Counted from the stretch's first letter, positions 10,506 through 21,047 are shown. The stretch is 48,089 nucleotides of DNA from an uncultured Acidobacteriia bacterium (GCA_903900705.1 CAIUOG010000042.1:1-48089); one strand, 5' to 3'. Numbers and translations: made by a program. The notes: a model not told the origin generated them from the sequence alone.

Positions 10506-12551
10506 CTACTTCTTCTCCGAAATCCGGACCTTCGCGTTTTCCAGCTTTTTCGTCACTTTGGACAGTTCCTCGGGATCCTGCTCACTCGGCGCCGCCGCCT
10601 TCATGCCGGCCACGGAAGCCTCCCATTGCGTGATCGCTTCCTTGATCTTGCCCTGCTTGAAGTAAACCTCCGCCAGGTGGTCGTGAACCGTCGGGTCGTT
10701 GCCGGATTTCGCCATCGCTTCCTGCAACTCACCGGCCGCCTGGTCCAGCTTGTTCAGCCGGAAGTGGACCCAGCCCAGGCTGTCCAGATAGGCGCCATTG
10801 CCGGGATCGAGATTGAGCGCCTGCGTGATCATCTGCTGCGCTTCTTCAAGGCGGACATTGCGATCCGCGAACATATAGCCCAGGTAGTTCAGAGCCCCGG
10901 GGTTCTTCGGATCCGAGGCCAGCACCTTGCGGAACTGCTGTTCGGCGGCGTCGAAATTCTTCTCGCGCTCATACATCGCGCCGCGCAGGAACAGAATTGC
11001 CTGCTTTTCCTGTGGATTGGTGGAAGCGGCCTCGGCGGCATCCAGCGTCTTGCGCTCATCGGCAAACCGCCGCGCTTTTTCCTGAATCTGGGCGATCTGC
11101 AGCAGAATGTCGCGGTCCTTGCCCGCATCGGGCAGCCCCCGCAGTTCGCTGATGGCGCCGTCGAACAGACCGTTCTCACTCAGCACCAGTGCGTGCTCCA
11201 GCATCAGCAGCCGGTCGTTCGGAAACTTCTTCAGCGCCGCGTCCGCGGCCGTTTTCGCGGCCTTGTACTCGTGCCCGTTCACCAGGGTGTCCACCACCTG
11301 TAGTTCCACTTTGGAGGCCGCCGCCGGATTCAGCTCCGAAATCATCCGGAAAGACGCGATGGCGTCCTGTGTCTTGCCTGCATTGCGCTGCAGGTGCGCC
11401 AGCATCTCAACAAGCTGGATGCGCTGACCCCGTTCCTGGTCGTTATAGTTCGATTTCTTCGAGTCCGCCAGCACGCCTTCCACGATTTTGATCGCTTCCG
11501 GCGTCTTGCCTTCCGCATCGAGAAGTTCCGCTTCCGCGATTTTGATGCCAGGCACGTTGCTGACCGCCGCCGCTTTTGCAAGCGCGGCGTGCGCGCCCGC
11601 GAAATCGCGCTTCCGTCCCAGCAATTCCGCTACCTGCAACTGCAGTTCCACGTTCTTCGGATCGTCATTCGCCAGATCCTGAAAAACCTTCACTGCTTCA
11701 TCGGCGCGGTTCGAAGCCACCAGGCTGGCCGCATAACGCTTGCGGACCTGAATGTTGTCATTCGTCAGAGGCAGAGCCTCTTTCCACATATCCGCCGCGT
11801 TGGAATACTCTTTGTTCTGATCGTAGAGCTCGGCGAGCGTCGTCACCACGCGCGGATCGGGATTTTTCTCCGCCACCGGCTTCAGCATCGCGATCGCGTT
11901 GACGAAATCTCCCCGGTCGGCGTACATCGAAGCCAGTCCGGTCAGCGCGTCATCATTATTCGGATCAATGGCGAGGATCGATTTGTAAGCCTTTTCCGTG
12001 CCGTCGGCATCATGCGAAACGTTCAGCAGCCGGGCCAGCATGGTCAGGCTTTCCACGTCTTTGGGGCTGATCTGGACAATCTTCTGGTATTCCGAGATCG
12101 CCAATTTCAGCATGTTCTGATCGACCTTGCCCTGGTCCGGATCTCCGATCTGGCGCGAGTAAATCCGCGCGATGATCTTGTGCGCGTTGGCGTTATTCGG
12201 GTCGGTCTTAATCAGATCATTCGCCTGCTGCGTGGCGCGTTCCAACTGCCCGGTCTGAATGTAAAGTTCGGCAAGCTCTTCCCCGATGGCGCTCGCGCCC
12301 GGGTCCAGTTTCATCGCCTGCTTATAAAAATCGATGGCCTTGTTGACGTATTCGCCCCGGTTGCCGTAAGCGCTGGCGAGTTCACCGTAGAGGTGGGCCA
12401 TCGCGAAGTTGTAATAGGCCGAGGAGCGGTCGTCCGCCTTCAGAGACGAAGGGGCCGGTGTCTGTCCAAAAGCCTGTCCGGAAGCCAGCGGCGAGGTAAG
12501 AACACACGCCAGACCCAGTGAAATTAACGCGGTGCGCGCGTACCCGTTCAT
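10506..12551 (-). CDS. Exported TPR-repeat protein
   Basis: The 681-aa product starts with a signal peptide (MNGYARTALISLGLACVLTS, cleavage probably near residue 25-30) and is then almost entirely tetratricopeptide-like helical repeats, with recurring pieces such as AIDFYKQAMKLDPG, AISEYQKIVQISPKD, AYKSILAIDPNNDDAL, QFRKVLASDPKNPGALNYLGYMFA and AQQMITQALNLDPGNGAYLDSLGW. A Lys-rich helix closes the protein. TPR arrays bind partner proteins, so a periplasmic or cell-surface scaffold is likely. Start chosen at ATG 12551 because AAGGAAGG lies about 10 bases upstream and a signal peptide follows. An upstream extension to 12917 would run into miaA and looks non-coding. A DUF2103-like gene follows. 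Confidence 0.9.
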   Translation of the reverse strand: MNGYARTALISLGLACVLTSPLASGQAFGQTPAPSSLKADDRSSAYYNFAMAHLYGELASAYGNRGEYVNKAIDFYKQAMKLDPGASAIGEELAELYIQTGQLERATQQANDLIKTDPNNANAHKIIARIYSRQIGDPDQGKVDQNMLKLAISEYQKIVQISPKDVESLTMLARLLNVSHDADGTEKAYKSILAIDPNNDDALTGLASMYADRGDFVNAIAMLKPVAEKNPDPRVVTTLAELYDQNKEYSNAADMWKEALPLTNDNIQVRKRYAASLVASNRADEAVKVFQDLANDDPKNVELQLQVAELLGRKRDFAGAHAALAKAAAVSNVPGIKIAEAELLDAEGKTPEAIKIVEGVLADSKKSNYNDQERGQRIQLVEMLAHLQRNAGKTQDAIASFRMISELNPAAASKVELQVVDTLVNGHEYKAAKTAADAALKKFPNDRLLMLEHALVLSENGLFDGAISELRGLPDAGKDRDILLQIAQIQEKARRFADERKTLDAAEAASTNPQEKQAILFLRGAMYEREKNFDAAEQQFRKVLASDPKNPGALNYLGYMFADRNVRLEEAQQMITQALNLDPGNGAYLDSLGWVHFRLNKLDQAAGELQEAMAKSGNDPTVHDHLAEVYFKQGKIKEAITQWEASVAGMKAAAPSEQDPEELSKVTKKLENAKVRISEKK

Positions 12552-12605
12552 GTAAGTTTGCCTTCCTTCTTTCGGACCGCCAAAACCATCACCGACCAGC
12601 CGGAT

Positions 12606-12622
12606 CGGACGAAAATCGTCCG
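12606..12622. repeat. Perfect hairpin in the TPR/miaA divergent region
   Basis: CGGACGA and TCGTCCG are exact reverse complements with a 3-base AAA centre. The element lies 55 bp upstream of the TPR gene start and 58 bp upstream of miaA. It could be a regulator binding site or a leader hairpin of the TPR transcript; there is no U-tract to make it a terminator. Confidence 0.55.
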
Positions 12623-12680
12623 GTGTTTCCGGGTCTTCTCCCCGGCGTGAGTCGATTGTCATTATTGTATAACGCAAAGA

Positions 12681-13667
12681 ATGCATCAGCCGTTGCACGT
12701 TCACAATCCGGACAGCCTCCGGCCCGGCGAGGTCGCGGCAAAGCCCCTGATCGCCATTGTCGGGCCCACCGGCAGCGGCAAGAGCAGCCTTGCCGTCCGC
12801 CTTGCGCGCCGCTTTGATGCCGAAATTATTAATTGCGACTCGGTCCAGGTCTTTCGTTTCTTCAACATAGGCACAGCCAAAGCGCCGGAGAGCGAACGGC
12901 AGGGTATCCCTCACCACCTAATTGATGCTTTCGATCCCGATCAGGTCTTCACGGCGGGAGATTTTTCCCGCGCGGGCCGTCGGCTTTTACACGAAATTAC
13001 CGGGCGTGGGCGTCTGCCCCTCGTTGCGGGTGGAACCGGCTTCTATCTGCGGGCGCTCGTTGATGGCCTCGCGCCCGGCCCGGCCCGCGATGAGGAACTG
13101 CGCGCGCGCCTGCTGGCAAGGGAACAACGCAGGGCGGGTTCCCTCCACCGTCTGCTGCGCCGGTTTGACCCCGCAACGGCCGCCCGCATCCACTCGAACG
13201 ACACTCCGAAAATCGTTCGCGCCGTCGAAATCTGCCTCGCTGCCCGCAAATCCGCCACGGAAGTCTTCGCGGCGGGGCGCGACGCGCTCGAAGGTTTCCG
13301 GGTCCTCAAAATCGGCATCTTTCCCGATCGCGACAAACTCTACGCACGGCTGGAGGCGCGACTCGAAGTCATGTTCGCCCAGGGGCTGCTGGAAGAGACC
13401 GCCTCAATTCTCGCCCGGGGCTACCCGGAAACGGCCAAGCCCTTTGAATCCATCGGTTACAAGCAGGCGCTGCAGGTGCTGAAGGGCGAACTATCTCTGA
13501 AGGATGCCATTTTTTACGCCCGGCGCGACACCCGGCGCTATGCGAAACGGCAGATGACCTGGTTCCGGCAGGAGCCCGGCCTCGAAATCTTCCGCGGCTT
13601 CGGAGACGATCCCGCCGTGGCGGAGCGCGCCGAACTCCGCGCGGCGGAGTTCCTTTCCGCCTGTTAG
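12681..13667 (+). CDS. miaA: tRNA dimethylallyltransferase MiaA
   Basis: MiaA transfers the dimethylallyl group of DMAPP to N6 of A37 in tRNAs that read UNN codons. The 328-aa product has the P-loop GPTGSGKSS (28-36), the following NCDSVQVFRFFNIGTAKA (the usual DSxQVY region), GIPHHLIDAFDPDQVFTAGDF, AGGTGFYLRAL, and the C-terminal QALQVLKGELSLKDAI and YAKRQMTWFR. Length is normal. ATG 12681 gives a 20-residue leader before the conserved core; no better start is visible. The gene is divergent from the TPR gene, and the GTG-started CsgG/TPR gene follows 11 bases after its stop, suggesting co-transcription. Confidence 0.96.
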   Translation: MHQPLHVHNPDSLRPGEVAAKPLIAIVGPTGSGKSSLAVRLARRFDAEIINCDSVQVFRFFNIGTAKAPESERQGIPHHLIDAFDPDQVFTAGDFSRAGRRLLHEITGRGRLPLVAGGTGFYLRALVDGLAPGPARDEELRARLLAREQRRAGSLHRLLRRFDPATAARIHSNDTPKIVRAVEICLAARKSATEVFAAGRDALEGFRVLKIGIFPDRDKLYARLEARLEVMFAQGLLEETASILARGYPETAKPFESIGYKQALQVLKGELSLKDAIFYARRDTRRYAKRQMTWFRQEPGLEIFRGFGDDPAVAERAELRAAEFLSAC

Positions 13668-13678
13668 TCTGGGTTACA

Positions 13679-14872
13679 GTGCGGTTCTTCCTCATTCTCT
13701 GCCTGTCGCCCCTCTTCGCGGTCGCCGCCGATACCATCGCCGTCCTTCCTTTTTTCAATCAACAGACGGCGAAATCGCCCAACCTGAACTGGATCGGCGA
13801 AAGCGTGGCGGAAACCATCCACGAATCGCTTGCCTCCGGCGGTCTGCTCGTGCTGGCGCGCGAAGAACGCGAGGAAGTTTATCGCCGCCTGTCCGTCCGC
13901 AACGCCGCCGTGCTCACCAAAGCGACCGTCATTAAGATCGGCGAAACGCTCGATGCCGGTCAGGTGGTCTTCGGGGATTTCAGCGTCGATGGCGCGGAGT
14001 TCGGCAACACCAACATGAAGTCAAAAATCCGGCTGACGGCGCATGTGATCGATCTCAAGCGCTTCAGAGAAACCGCCGCCCTCGAACAGAACGGGCCGCT
14101 CGAAACCCTGAGCCAGATGGAAATGAAGCTCGCCTGGCTGGTGCTGCGCGAAATGGACCCCGCCGCAGCCTCATCCGAAGACGTTTTCATGCGGGGGCGC
14201 ACCACGGTTCGCGTCGACGCCATGGAAAGCTACGCGCGGGCCATGATGGCGATGAATCCGGATCAGCGCATGAAACTGCTCACCCAGGCCGCCCGGCTCG
14301 ACCCCAATTTCTCGCAGCCCAATTTCCAGATTGGCCGCATGCTCTTTGCAAAGAAAGACTTCAGGCTGGCGTCCTCCTGGCTCTCCAAAGTGCTAAAGAC
14401 TGACCCCCACTACATGGAATCGGAGTATCTTCTGGGCATCTGCCGTTATCATGAGGGGGATTTTGAGGGTGCGGCGAAGCTGTTCCGCATGGTCGAAGCC
14501 GAGGTGCCACTCAACGAAGTCTTCAACAATCTGGGAGCCGCGCTCAGCCGCAAGGGCGATATCGCCATAGCCGATGAGAACTTCCGCAAAGCGCTGGAAG
14601 GCGACCAGGCCGATCCCGACTACTGGTTTAACACCGGCTATGTGCTCTGGAAGGAAGGCCAGTTTTCCGAAGCTGCCGATAAGTTCCGCGCCGTTCTCGA
14701 CCGCACCCGCGACGATCAGGACGCCACCGTTCTGCTTGGTCGCTGCCTGAAACGCGAAGGGCCGCGCCCCGGCGACCCCCGCAGCGAAGGCCGCGAACGG
14801 ATCAAGACCGCCTTCGAAGACTCCGCTCTCCGGCAATTACAGGCCGAATTGAAGGGAAAGAAACAAAACTAA
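13679..14872 (+). CDS. Exported CsgG/FlgO-like protein with TPR repeats
   Basis: The 397-aa product starts at GTG 13679 and has a short signal peptide (MRFFLILCLSPLFAVA). Residues about 18-150 form a CsgG/FlgO/TolB-N-like domain: DTIAVLPFFNQQ, SVAETIHESLASGGLLVLAREE, GQVVFGDFSVDG and a VIDLKRF strand, a fold used in outer-membrane lipoproteins and assembly factors. Residues about 190-345 are TPR-like repeats (LTQAARLDPNFSQPNFQIGR, WLSKVLKTDPHYMESEYLLG, ADKFRAVLDRTRDDQDATVL). A role in periplasmic or outer-membrane assembly is inferred, not shown. It lies directly behind miaA and about 95 bp before the first DUF1549 gene. Confidence 0.83.
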   Translation: MRFFLILCLSPLFAVAADTIAVLPFFNQQTAKSPNLNWIGESVAETIHESLASGGLLVLAREEREEVYRRLSVRNAAVLTKATVIKIGETLDAGQVVFGDFSVDGAEFGNTNMKSKIRLTAHVIDLKRFRETAALEQNGPLETLSQMEMKLAWLVLREMDPAAASSEDVFMRGRTTVRVDAMESYARAMMAMNPDQRMKLLTQAARLDPNFSQPNFQIGRMLFAKKDFRLASSWLSKVLKTDPHYMESEYLLGICRYHEGDFEGAAKLFRMVEAEVPLNEVFNNLGAALSRKGDIAIADENFRKALEGDQADPDYWFNTGYVLWKEGQFSEAADKFRAVLDRTRDDQDATVLLGRCLKREGPRPGDPRSEGRERIKTAFEDSALRQLQAELKGKKQN

Positions 14873-14967
14873 CCACGGCCGGCCCGTCCTTATAATCTTT
14901 TAATCTGCAACATCCGCACCGAATTCCGCGACTCTGTGTTAAGACGGATGAACGGCAACTGGTCCCT

Positions 14968-16986
14968 ATGCCTGATCAAACAATTTCCCGCAATCCATTC
15001 CGAAGCCTGATTCCGGCCCTCCTCGCCCTCGCGGCAGCCCCGGTCCTGTTGGCACAGGACGAACAAACCACCCCGCAGATGCCGATCAGCGACGCTATCT
15101 GCTCCCACTTCACGCGCCAGGCTGAGGCGCTTTCACAGTTCCACCTCCCGTCGCAGGATAACGGTGGTAAACCCTTTTCCCGGTCCACCGATGGCCCCGT
15201 GGTTATGGAGGGCGGGCGGACCTACGGTACCGCAAACCGCATGGAGCGCCTCACCGAACTGGTCACAGCCGCACTTCCAGCTGCCTTGCCACCCCCGCCC
15301 GGAGGCGGCCGCCAGTCCGGGTCGCAGAATTTCTCAAAGATGGGCATGATCGACCAGTACTTGTTCGCCGCCATGCAAAGCGCGGGCGTCCAGCCGGCTG
15401 ACCCCGCCAGCGACTGGGAATTTGTCCGACGCATCTACCTCGATCTCACCGGGCGCATCCCCACCCCAGGACAGACCCTGCAGTTCGTCAACTCCTCCTC
15501 TCCCACCAAACGGTCCGACCTGATCGAAACCCTGCTCGCCAGCCCCGCCTGGGTCGATAAATGGACCATGTTTTACGGCGACCTGTTTAAGAACGTCTCC
15601 GCCAACGCGCAGATTACGGTCTACAAGCCGAGCGTTCTGGCCTTCTACCAGTACATTAAGAGTTCGCTCGCCGCCAATAAGCCCTACAATCAGCTGGCTT
15701 CCGAACTGATCACCGCATCCGGCGCCAGCAGCTACAGCGACGGTCCCATCAACTTCGTCGTCAACGGCGTCGTCACCGGCGGGCCGAATCAGGATGTTTA
15801 CGATCAGCAGGTGGCGAACATGGCCGATGTTTTCCTCGGAATCGCCCACGTCAACTGCCTGCTTTGTCACAACGGTGCGGGCCATCTGACCTCGCTCAGC
15901 CTCTGGGGCGGGCAGCAGACCCGGACCAAAGCCTGGGGTATGGCCGCGTTTCTAGCCAAAACCAGCACCTCCAGTACGCCGGTCAATCCACCGGCCGTCA
16001 CCCCCCGCTACTGGAGCGTGGCAGACACAGGCAAATCCGATTACCAGCTGAACACCACCACCGGCAACAGGCCCCCTCGGCAGCCCATCGGCGCCGTGAA
16101 GTCCATCACCCCCACTTACATGTTCACTGGCGCGACGCCGAACGCGGGGGAAAACTACCGCGCCGCGCTTGCCCGCATGATTACCAGCGATCCGCAATTC
16201 GCCCGTGCCGCGGTGAATTACGTCTGGGCGTATTTCTACGGCGTCGGCCTTGTGGACCCGCCCGATACCTTCGATCCCATGCGCCTCGATCCGGACAATC
16301 CGCCCGCCGCCAGTTCCGGCTGGAACCTGCAGCCCTCGAATCCGCGCCTCCTCGCCGCCCTCACGCAGGGGTTCATCGACAACAAATACGACATCAAATG
16401 GCTCATGCGCCAGATAGTGAATTCCCAGGCCTACCAGCTTTCTTCGCGCTATGACGGCCAGTGGAGCGACGCCTGGAATAACCTTTTTGCCCGCAAGCTC
16501 GTTCGCCGCCTCTGGGGCGAGGAACTGCACGACGCCATCACGGTTTCAAGCGGCGTCATCCCCACCTACAACGTCGATACCTACGGGACCATCAACTACG
16601 CCATGCAGTTTCCCGAACCGCTGGGTACGCCTGACGGAACCAATGGCCACATGTCCATGTGGGTCGATTCGTTCCTGCGCGGCAACCGTGACGACCAGCC
16701 ACGCTCCCAGGATGGCTCCATCCTGCAATCGCTCAACCTGATGAACGATACGTTTGTGATGAGCCGCACCGCCGTCACTGGCTCCGGTCTGCTGCCCTCC
16801 AGTCTTTCCATGTCGAACACCGACCTGGTGAATACTCTGTTCCTGACCGTTCTCTCCCGCTACCCCACCCCCGCCGAGATGACAGCCGCTCTGAGCAATC
16901 TCTCCAACCAGGCAACCCGGAACCAGGAAGCGCAGAGTCTGCTCTGGTCTCTCTACAACAAAGTCGATTTCATTTTCAATTACTAG
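14968..16986 (+). CDS. Secreted DUF1549/DUF1553 protein with one CxxCH motif (pair 1)
   Basis: The 672-aa product has a signal peptide ending near VLLAQD (about residue 27), a low-complexity Pro/Gly linker (about 105-125), then a DUF1549-like domain (FVRRIYLDLTGRIPTPGQT, LLASPAWVDKWTMFYGDLFK) and a DUF1553-like C-terminal domain (RKLVRRLWGEELHDAI, LNLMNDTFVM, LFLTVLSRYPTPAEM). These domains are typical of Planctomycetes and Solibacter-type Acidobacteria, and the function is unknown. A single CLLCH (C297, C300, H301) could bind heme. Unlike the gene at 34541 it has no N-terminal PSCyt1 cytochrome domain. No Shine-Dalgarno is obvious before the ATG. The DUF1501 partner begins 13 bases after the stop. 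Confidence 0.9.
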   Translation: MPDQTISRNPFRSLIPALLALAAAPVLLAQDEQTTPQMPISDAICSHFTRQAEALSQFHLPSQDNGGKPFSRSTDGPVVMEGGRTYGTANRMERLTELVTAALPAALPPPPGGGRQSGSQNFSKMGMIDQYLFAAMQSAGVQPADPASDWEFVRRIYLDLTGRIPTPGQTLQFVNSSSPTKRSDLIETLLASPAWVDKWTMFYGDLFKNVSANAQITVYKPSVLAFYQYIKSSLAANKPYNQLASELITASGASSYSDGPINFVVNGVVTGGPNQDVYDQQVANMADVFLGIAHVNCLLCHNGAGHLTSLSLWGGQQTRTKAWGMAAFLAKTSTSSTPVNPPAVTPRYWSVADTGKSDYQLNTTTGNRPPRQPIGAVKSITPTYMFTGATPNAGENYRAALARMITSDPQFARAAVNYVWAYFYGVGLVDPPDTFDPMRLDPDNPPAASSGWNLQPSNPRLLAALTQGFIDNKYDIKWLMRQIVNSQAYQLSSRYDGQWSDAWNNLFARKLVRRLWGEELHDAITVSSGVIPTYNVDTYGTINYAMQFPEPLGTPDGTNGHMSMWVDSFLRGNRDDQPRSQDGSILQSLNLMNDTFVMSRTAVTGSGLLPSSLSMSNTDLVNTLFLTVLSRYPTPAEMTAALSNLSNQATRNQEAQSLLWSLYNKVDFIFNY

Positions 16987-16999
16987 GAGGGGATGCGAA

Positions 17000-18415
17000 A
17001 TGTTCGGACAGGAAAAATTCAACAAGATCATCGCGAAGCATCCGGAGACGCTCCGGCAGCCCTTCTTCCGCCGGCCCGATCTGAGCCGCCGCAACTTCTT
17101 CGAAATCTCCGGCGCCGGTGTGATGGCCTCCTGGCTGGCGGGGTTTCCGCAACGAGCCGCCGCCTGTACCGTTCAGACGCAGCAGACGGTCACCACGCGC
17201 AACACTGCGAAAAACGTCATTTTCGTCATGCTGGCCGGGGCGCCCAGCCATACCGATACCTTTGACCTGAAAGTCGTGAACGGCACCACCCCTTCGGCCA
17301 TGAATCCCACCACCATCAATGGGATCTCCTGGCCGATGGGCCTGATGCCAAAACTGGGCGGCCAACTCGGCAAAATGGCGATCGTCCGCTCCATGTCCGC
17401 CACGGCCCTGGTCCACAGTCTGTCGCAGCGCTGGACGCAGATCGGCCGGAATCCGTCGGCTGCCCTCGGTGATATTGCGCCCAACATCGGCAGCGTCGTG
17501 GCTCTCGAAAAGGCCTCCACCCGTCAGCCCGGCCAGATCTTCCCGACCTTCATCGCTCTCAATTCCGCCACCGCGCCCGGCAACGGTTATTTCCCGGCCA
17601 CCTTCGCGCCCTTCCGGGTCATTCCCGCCAGCACCGGAATTCCAAATACCACCAATCCGCTGGGACAGAATCAGTTCAACCAACTCTGGAGCCGCGTCCA
17701 TCAGCTTGACGACCCCCTGCGCACCAACTCACCGCTGGGCACGCCCGTCACCGATTACGACGAGTTCTACACCGCCGCCAACCAGATCATGTACAACAGC
17801 GCGGTGACGCAGGCCTTCAATTTCTCCTCCGCCGACAGCCTGCGGTATGGAAGCAACGGCTTCGGCAACGCCTGCCTGGTCGCGAAACAGGTCCTCTCCG
17901 CTAACCAGGGCACCCGTTTTGTGCAGATCACCCTCGGCAACTGGGACATGCACATCGATATCTACGGGGCACAGAATCCCAGGGGAAACAACCTCTTCAC
18001 GCTCTGCCCGGTGCTCGATAACGGGCTGTCCGCGCTGGTTTCGGATCTTGACGCCGCAGGGCTGCTCAGTTCCACTCTGATCGTCATGGTGGGCGAGTTC
18101 GGCCGCACCGTGGGACCCGTCACCGCCGCGGGCGGACGCGACCATCTCAACCAGCAATCCGCCGTCTTTATCGGTGGCGGCATCAGGGGCGGCAAAGTGA
18201 TCGGCGCGACCAATTCCACCGGCGGCGATACCACCGATTTCGGCTGGTCCCGCAAACGCTACGTGAAGCCGGAAGATATCGAGGCCACTATCTACTCGGC
18301 GCTCGGCATCAACTGGACAACGGTTCGCTGCGACGATCCGTTTAATCGCGGCTTTGAGTACGTGCCCATGTCCGATCAGAATATCTATGGGCCAATCGAC
18401 GAGCTTTGGGCCTGA
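17000..18415 (+). CDS. Tat-exported DUF1501 protein (pair 1)
   Basis: The 471-aa product carries a twin-arginine motif SRRNFF at 29-34 followed by a hydrophobic stretch and an AAA cleavage region near 53-55, so export by Tat in folded form is likely. DUF1501 belongs to the alkaline phosphatase/sulfatase-like superfamily, and visible parts are KNVIFVMLAGAPSHTDTFD, GNWDMHIDIYG, LIVMVGEFGRT and GGRDHLNQQSAVFIGGG. Whether it is catalytic is not known. A strong AGGAGG lies 9-10 bases before the ATG, overlapping the spacer after the DUF1549 gene; the two are surely one operon. argG follows 62 bp later. Confidence 0.92.
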   Translation: MFGQEKFNKIIAKHPETLRQPFFRRPDLSRRNFFEISGAGVMASWLAGFPQRAAACTVQTQQTVTTRNTAKNVIFVMLAGAPSHTDTFDLKVVNGTTPSAMNPTTINGISWPMGLMPKLGGQLGKMAIVRSMSATALVHSLSQRWTQIGRNPSAALGDIAPNIGSVVALEKASTRQPGQIFPTFIALNSATAPGNGYFPATFAPFRVIPASTGIPNTTNPLGQNQFNQLWSRVHQLDDPLRTNSPLGTPVTDYDEFYTAANQIMYNSAVTQAFNFSSADSLRYGSNGFGNACLVAKQVLSANQGTRFVQITLGNWDMHIDIYGAQNPRGNNLFTLCPVLDNGLSALVSDLDAAGLLSSTLIVMVGEFGRTVGPVTAAGGRDHLNQQSAVFIGGGIRGGKVIGATNSTGGDTTDFGWSRKRYVKPEDIEATIYSALGINWTTVRCDDPFNRGFEYVPMSDQNIYGPIDELWA

Positions 18416-18453
18416 AAACGTTTCCCGCACGGTATTCTGAGTGTTGGCCCTGA

Positions 18454-19833
<1,380 letters not shown>

Positions 19834-19839
19834 TCCCGC

Positions 19840-19885
19840 AGAGAGCCGGTGTCCTGCGTCCCCGGCTCTCTTCTCTCCGTATTTT
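19840..19885 (+). terminator. Intrinsic-type terminator after argG
   Basis: The arms AGAGAGCCGG (19840-19849) and CCGGCTCTCT (19862-19871) pair perfectly over 10 bp with a 12-base loop, 6 bases after the argG stop. A pyrimidine-rich stretch ending in TATTTT follows. The U-tract is interrupted, so efficiency is uncertain. Confidence 0.75.
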
Positions 19886-19963
19886 CCTGATCTGAACGGA
19901 GTCGTCCAATCCACGCCGGAGCAGGTAAACTCAAGGATTCAGCCGCCGAGCGGCTTCTTGAGC

Positions 19964-20224
19964 ATGGTCTATCTTGTAGAGCGGGAATTGCCCGGCGTTG
20001 GACTCGAAGAACTGGCGGATGCCCAGAAGCGCGCCATCCTGTCCGGACGCGAATTGACGGCGGAGGGCAGGGAAGTCCGCTACCTCCGGTCCACCTTCGT
20101 GCCCGGCGACAATCGCTGCATCTGCCTTTTCGAATCGCCCAACCCCGACTACGTGCGCGAAGCCAACGAACGCGCCCGCATCCCGTTCACCCGAATTGTT
20201 GAGGCCATCGACCTCACGCCCTGA
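19964..20224 (+). CDS. DUF4242 domain protein
   Basis: The 86-aa product matches small DUF4242 proteins over its full length: VYLVERELPGVGLEELADAQ, a RYLRSTFVPGDNRCICLFE core and YVREANERARIPFTRIVEA at the end. Related actinobacterial proteins (SCO4226 group) bind nickel, and the fold is ferredoxin-like, but metal binding here is unproven. The start is the ATG at 19964; upstream in-frame sequence overlaps argG and its terminator and looks non-coding. It is probably a single-gene unit, with the PEP-CTERM gene starting 82 bp later on the same strand. Confidence 0.85.
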   Translation: MVYLVERELPGVGLEELADAQKRAILSGRELTAEGREVRYLRSTFVPGDNRCICLFESPNPDYVREANERARIPFTRIVEAIDLTP

Positions 20225-20306
20225 CCCCTTTCTGCCGATCGGTCCTGCACACCACTGAACCAGCGCAGCGTGTCCTTTTTTGCACGCGGATGTCGCTAGT
20301 TCAGGT

Positions 20307-21047
20307 ATGAAACGGAAAACACCGATTACTTTTCTTCCTGTACTGGCCGCGGGCCTGATCTGGGCGCAGGCCTGTGTGGCAGGCACAATCTTCTATAACG
20401 GAGACCCGGATCTGGGTGGCTCGAATGGGGGTAATTTTTTGGACTGTTCAAGCTGCCGGGGCTCGGATGTGCGTGTGTATGACAATTTCAGCCTGAGCGG
20501 CGCGGCAACGGTGACCGGGCTGTTTGGTTCGTGGGAACTGCTTGCCGCCGGCGATCTGAATGTGCCGGTATCGGCAGAGTGGGAGATCCGCACCGGTCTT
20601 GCGCAGGGCGACTCGGGGACGCTGGTGGCGAGCGGAACAGGGGCACTGAGCACGGTGCTCATCAGCACTCCAAACGGCGGCAACAGCAATTTCAGTACTT
20701 ATTTCACTGGTAGTGTCTCCGGGCTCACAGTGTCCCTTGGTCCAGGAACTTACTGGATGGAAATTTCCCCTTTTCTGGCGAACTTCGACGAAACCTTTCT
20801 GCTGGGCGCGAACGGAGCGAACGGAGTGCATGCCGCGATCGACGGGCAATCGTTTGTCAGCGGGCCGTATTGGAGCGGGATGCAGAGCGTGGGCGGGTAT
20901 CTGCAGCAGTTCACGCAGCGTTCCACCTATGACTTCTCTTACGGCGCGGTGAGTGCACAGGCCTCAACGCCGGAACCCGGCAGCCTCGCGCTGGCGGGGT
21001 TGGGCGCGATGCTGGTCGGCCTCGGGAGAAGAAAGCGTCGGCGCTGA
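20307..21047 (+). CDS. PEP-CTERM sorting-domain protein
   Basis: The 246-aa product starts with a signal peptide (MKRKTPITFLPVLAAGLIWA, cleavage after CVAG) and ends with a PEP-CTERM signal: STPEPGSLALAGLGAMLVGL followed by GRRKRRR. Such proteins are recognised by exosortase (EpsH family), which removes the C-terminal tail during export to the surface or exopolysaccharide layer. The body is a Gly/Ser/Asn-rich beta protein with a LDCSSCRG pair of cysteines near residues 39-43. No exosortase is in the window. Start chosen at ATG 20307 because it leads straight into the signal peptide. GC content and codon use appear a little lower than in the neighbours. Confidence 0.9.
   Translation: MKRKTPITFLPVLAAGLIWAQACVAGTIFYNGDPDLGGSNGGNFLDCSSCRGSDVRVYDNFSLSGAATVTGLFGSWELLAAGDLNVPVSAEWEIRTGLAQGDSGTLVASGTGALSTVLISTPNGGNSNFSTYFTGSVSGLTVSLGPGTYWMEISPFLANFDETFLLGANGANGVHAAIDGQSFVSGPYWSGMQSVGGYLQQFTQRSTYDFSYGAVSAQASTPEPGSLALAGLGAMLVGLGRRKRRR

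Noticed and set aside
12552-12917. N-terminal extension of the TPR gene up to 12917
   Set aside because: It overlaps miaA on the other strand and precedes a clear ribosome-binding site and signal peptide at 12551.
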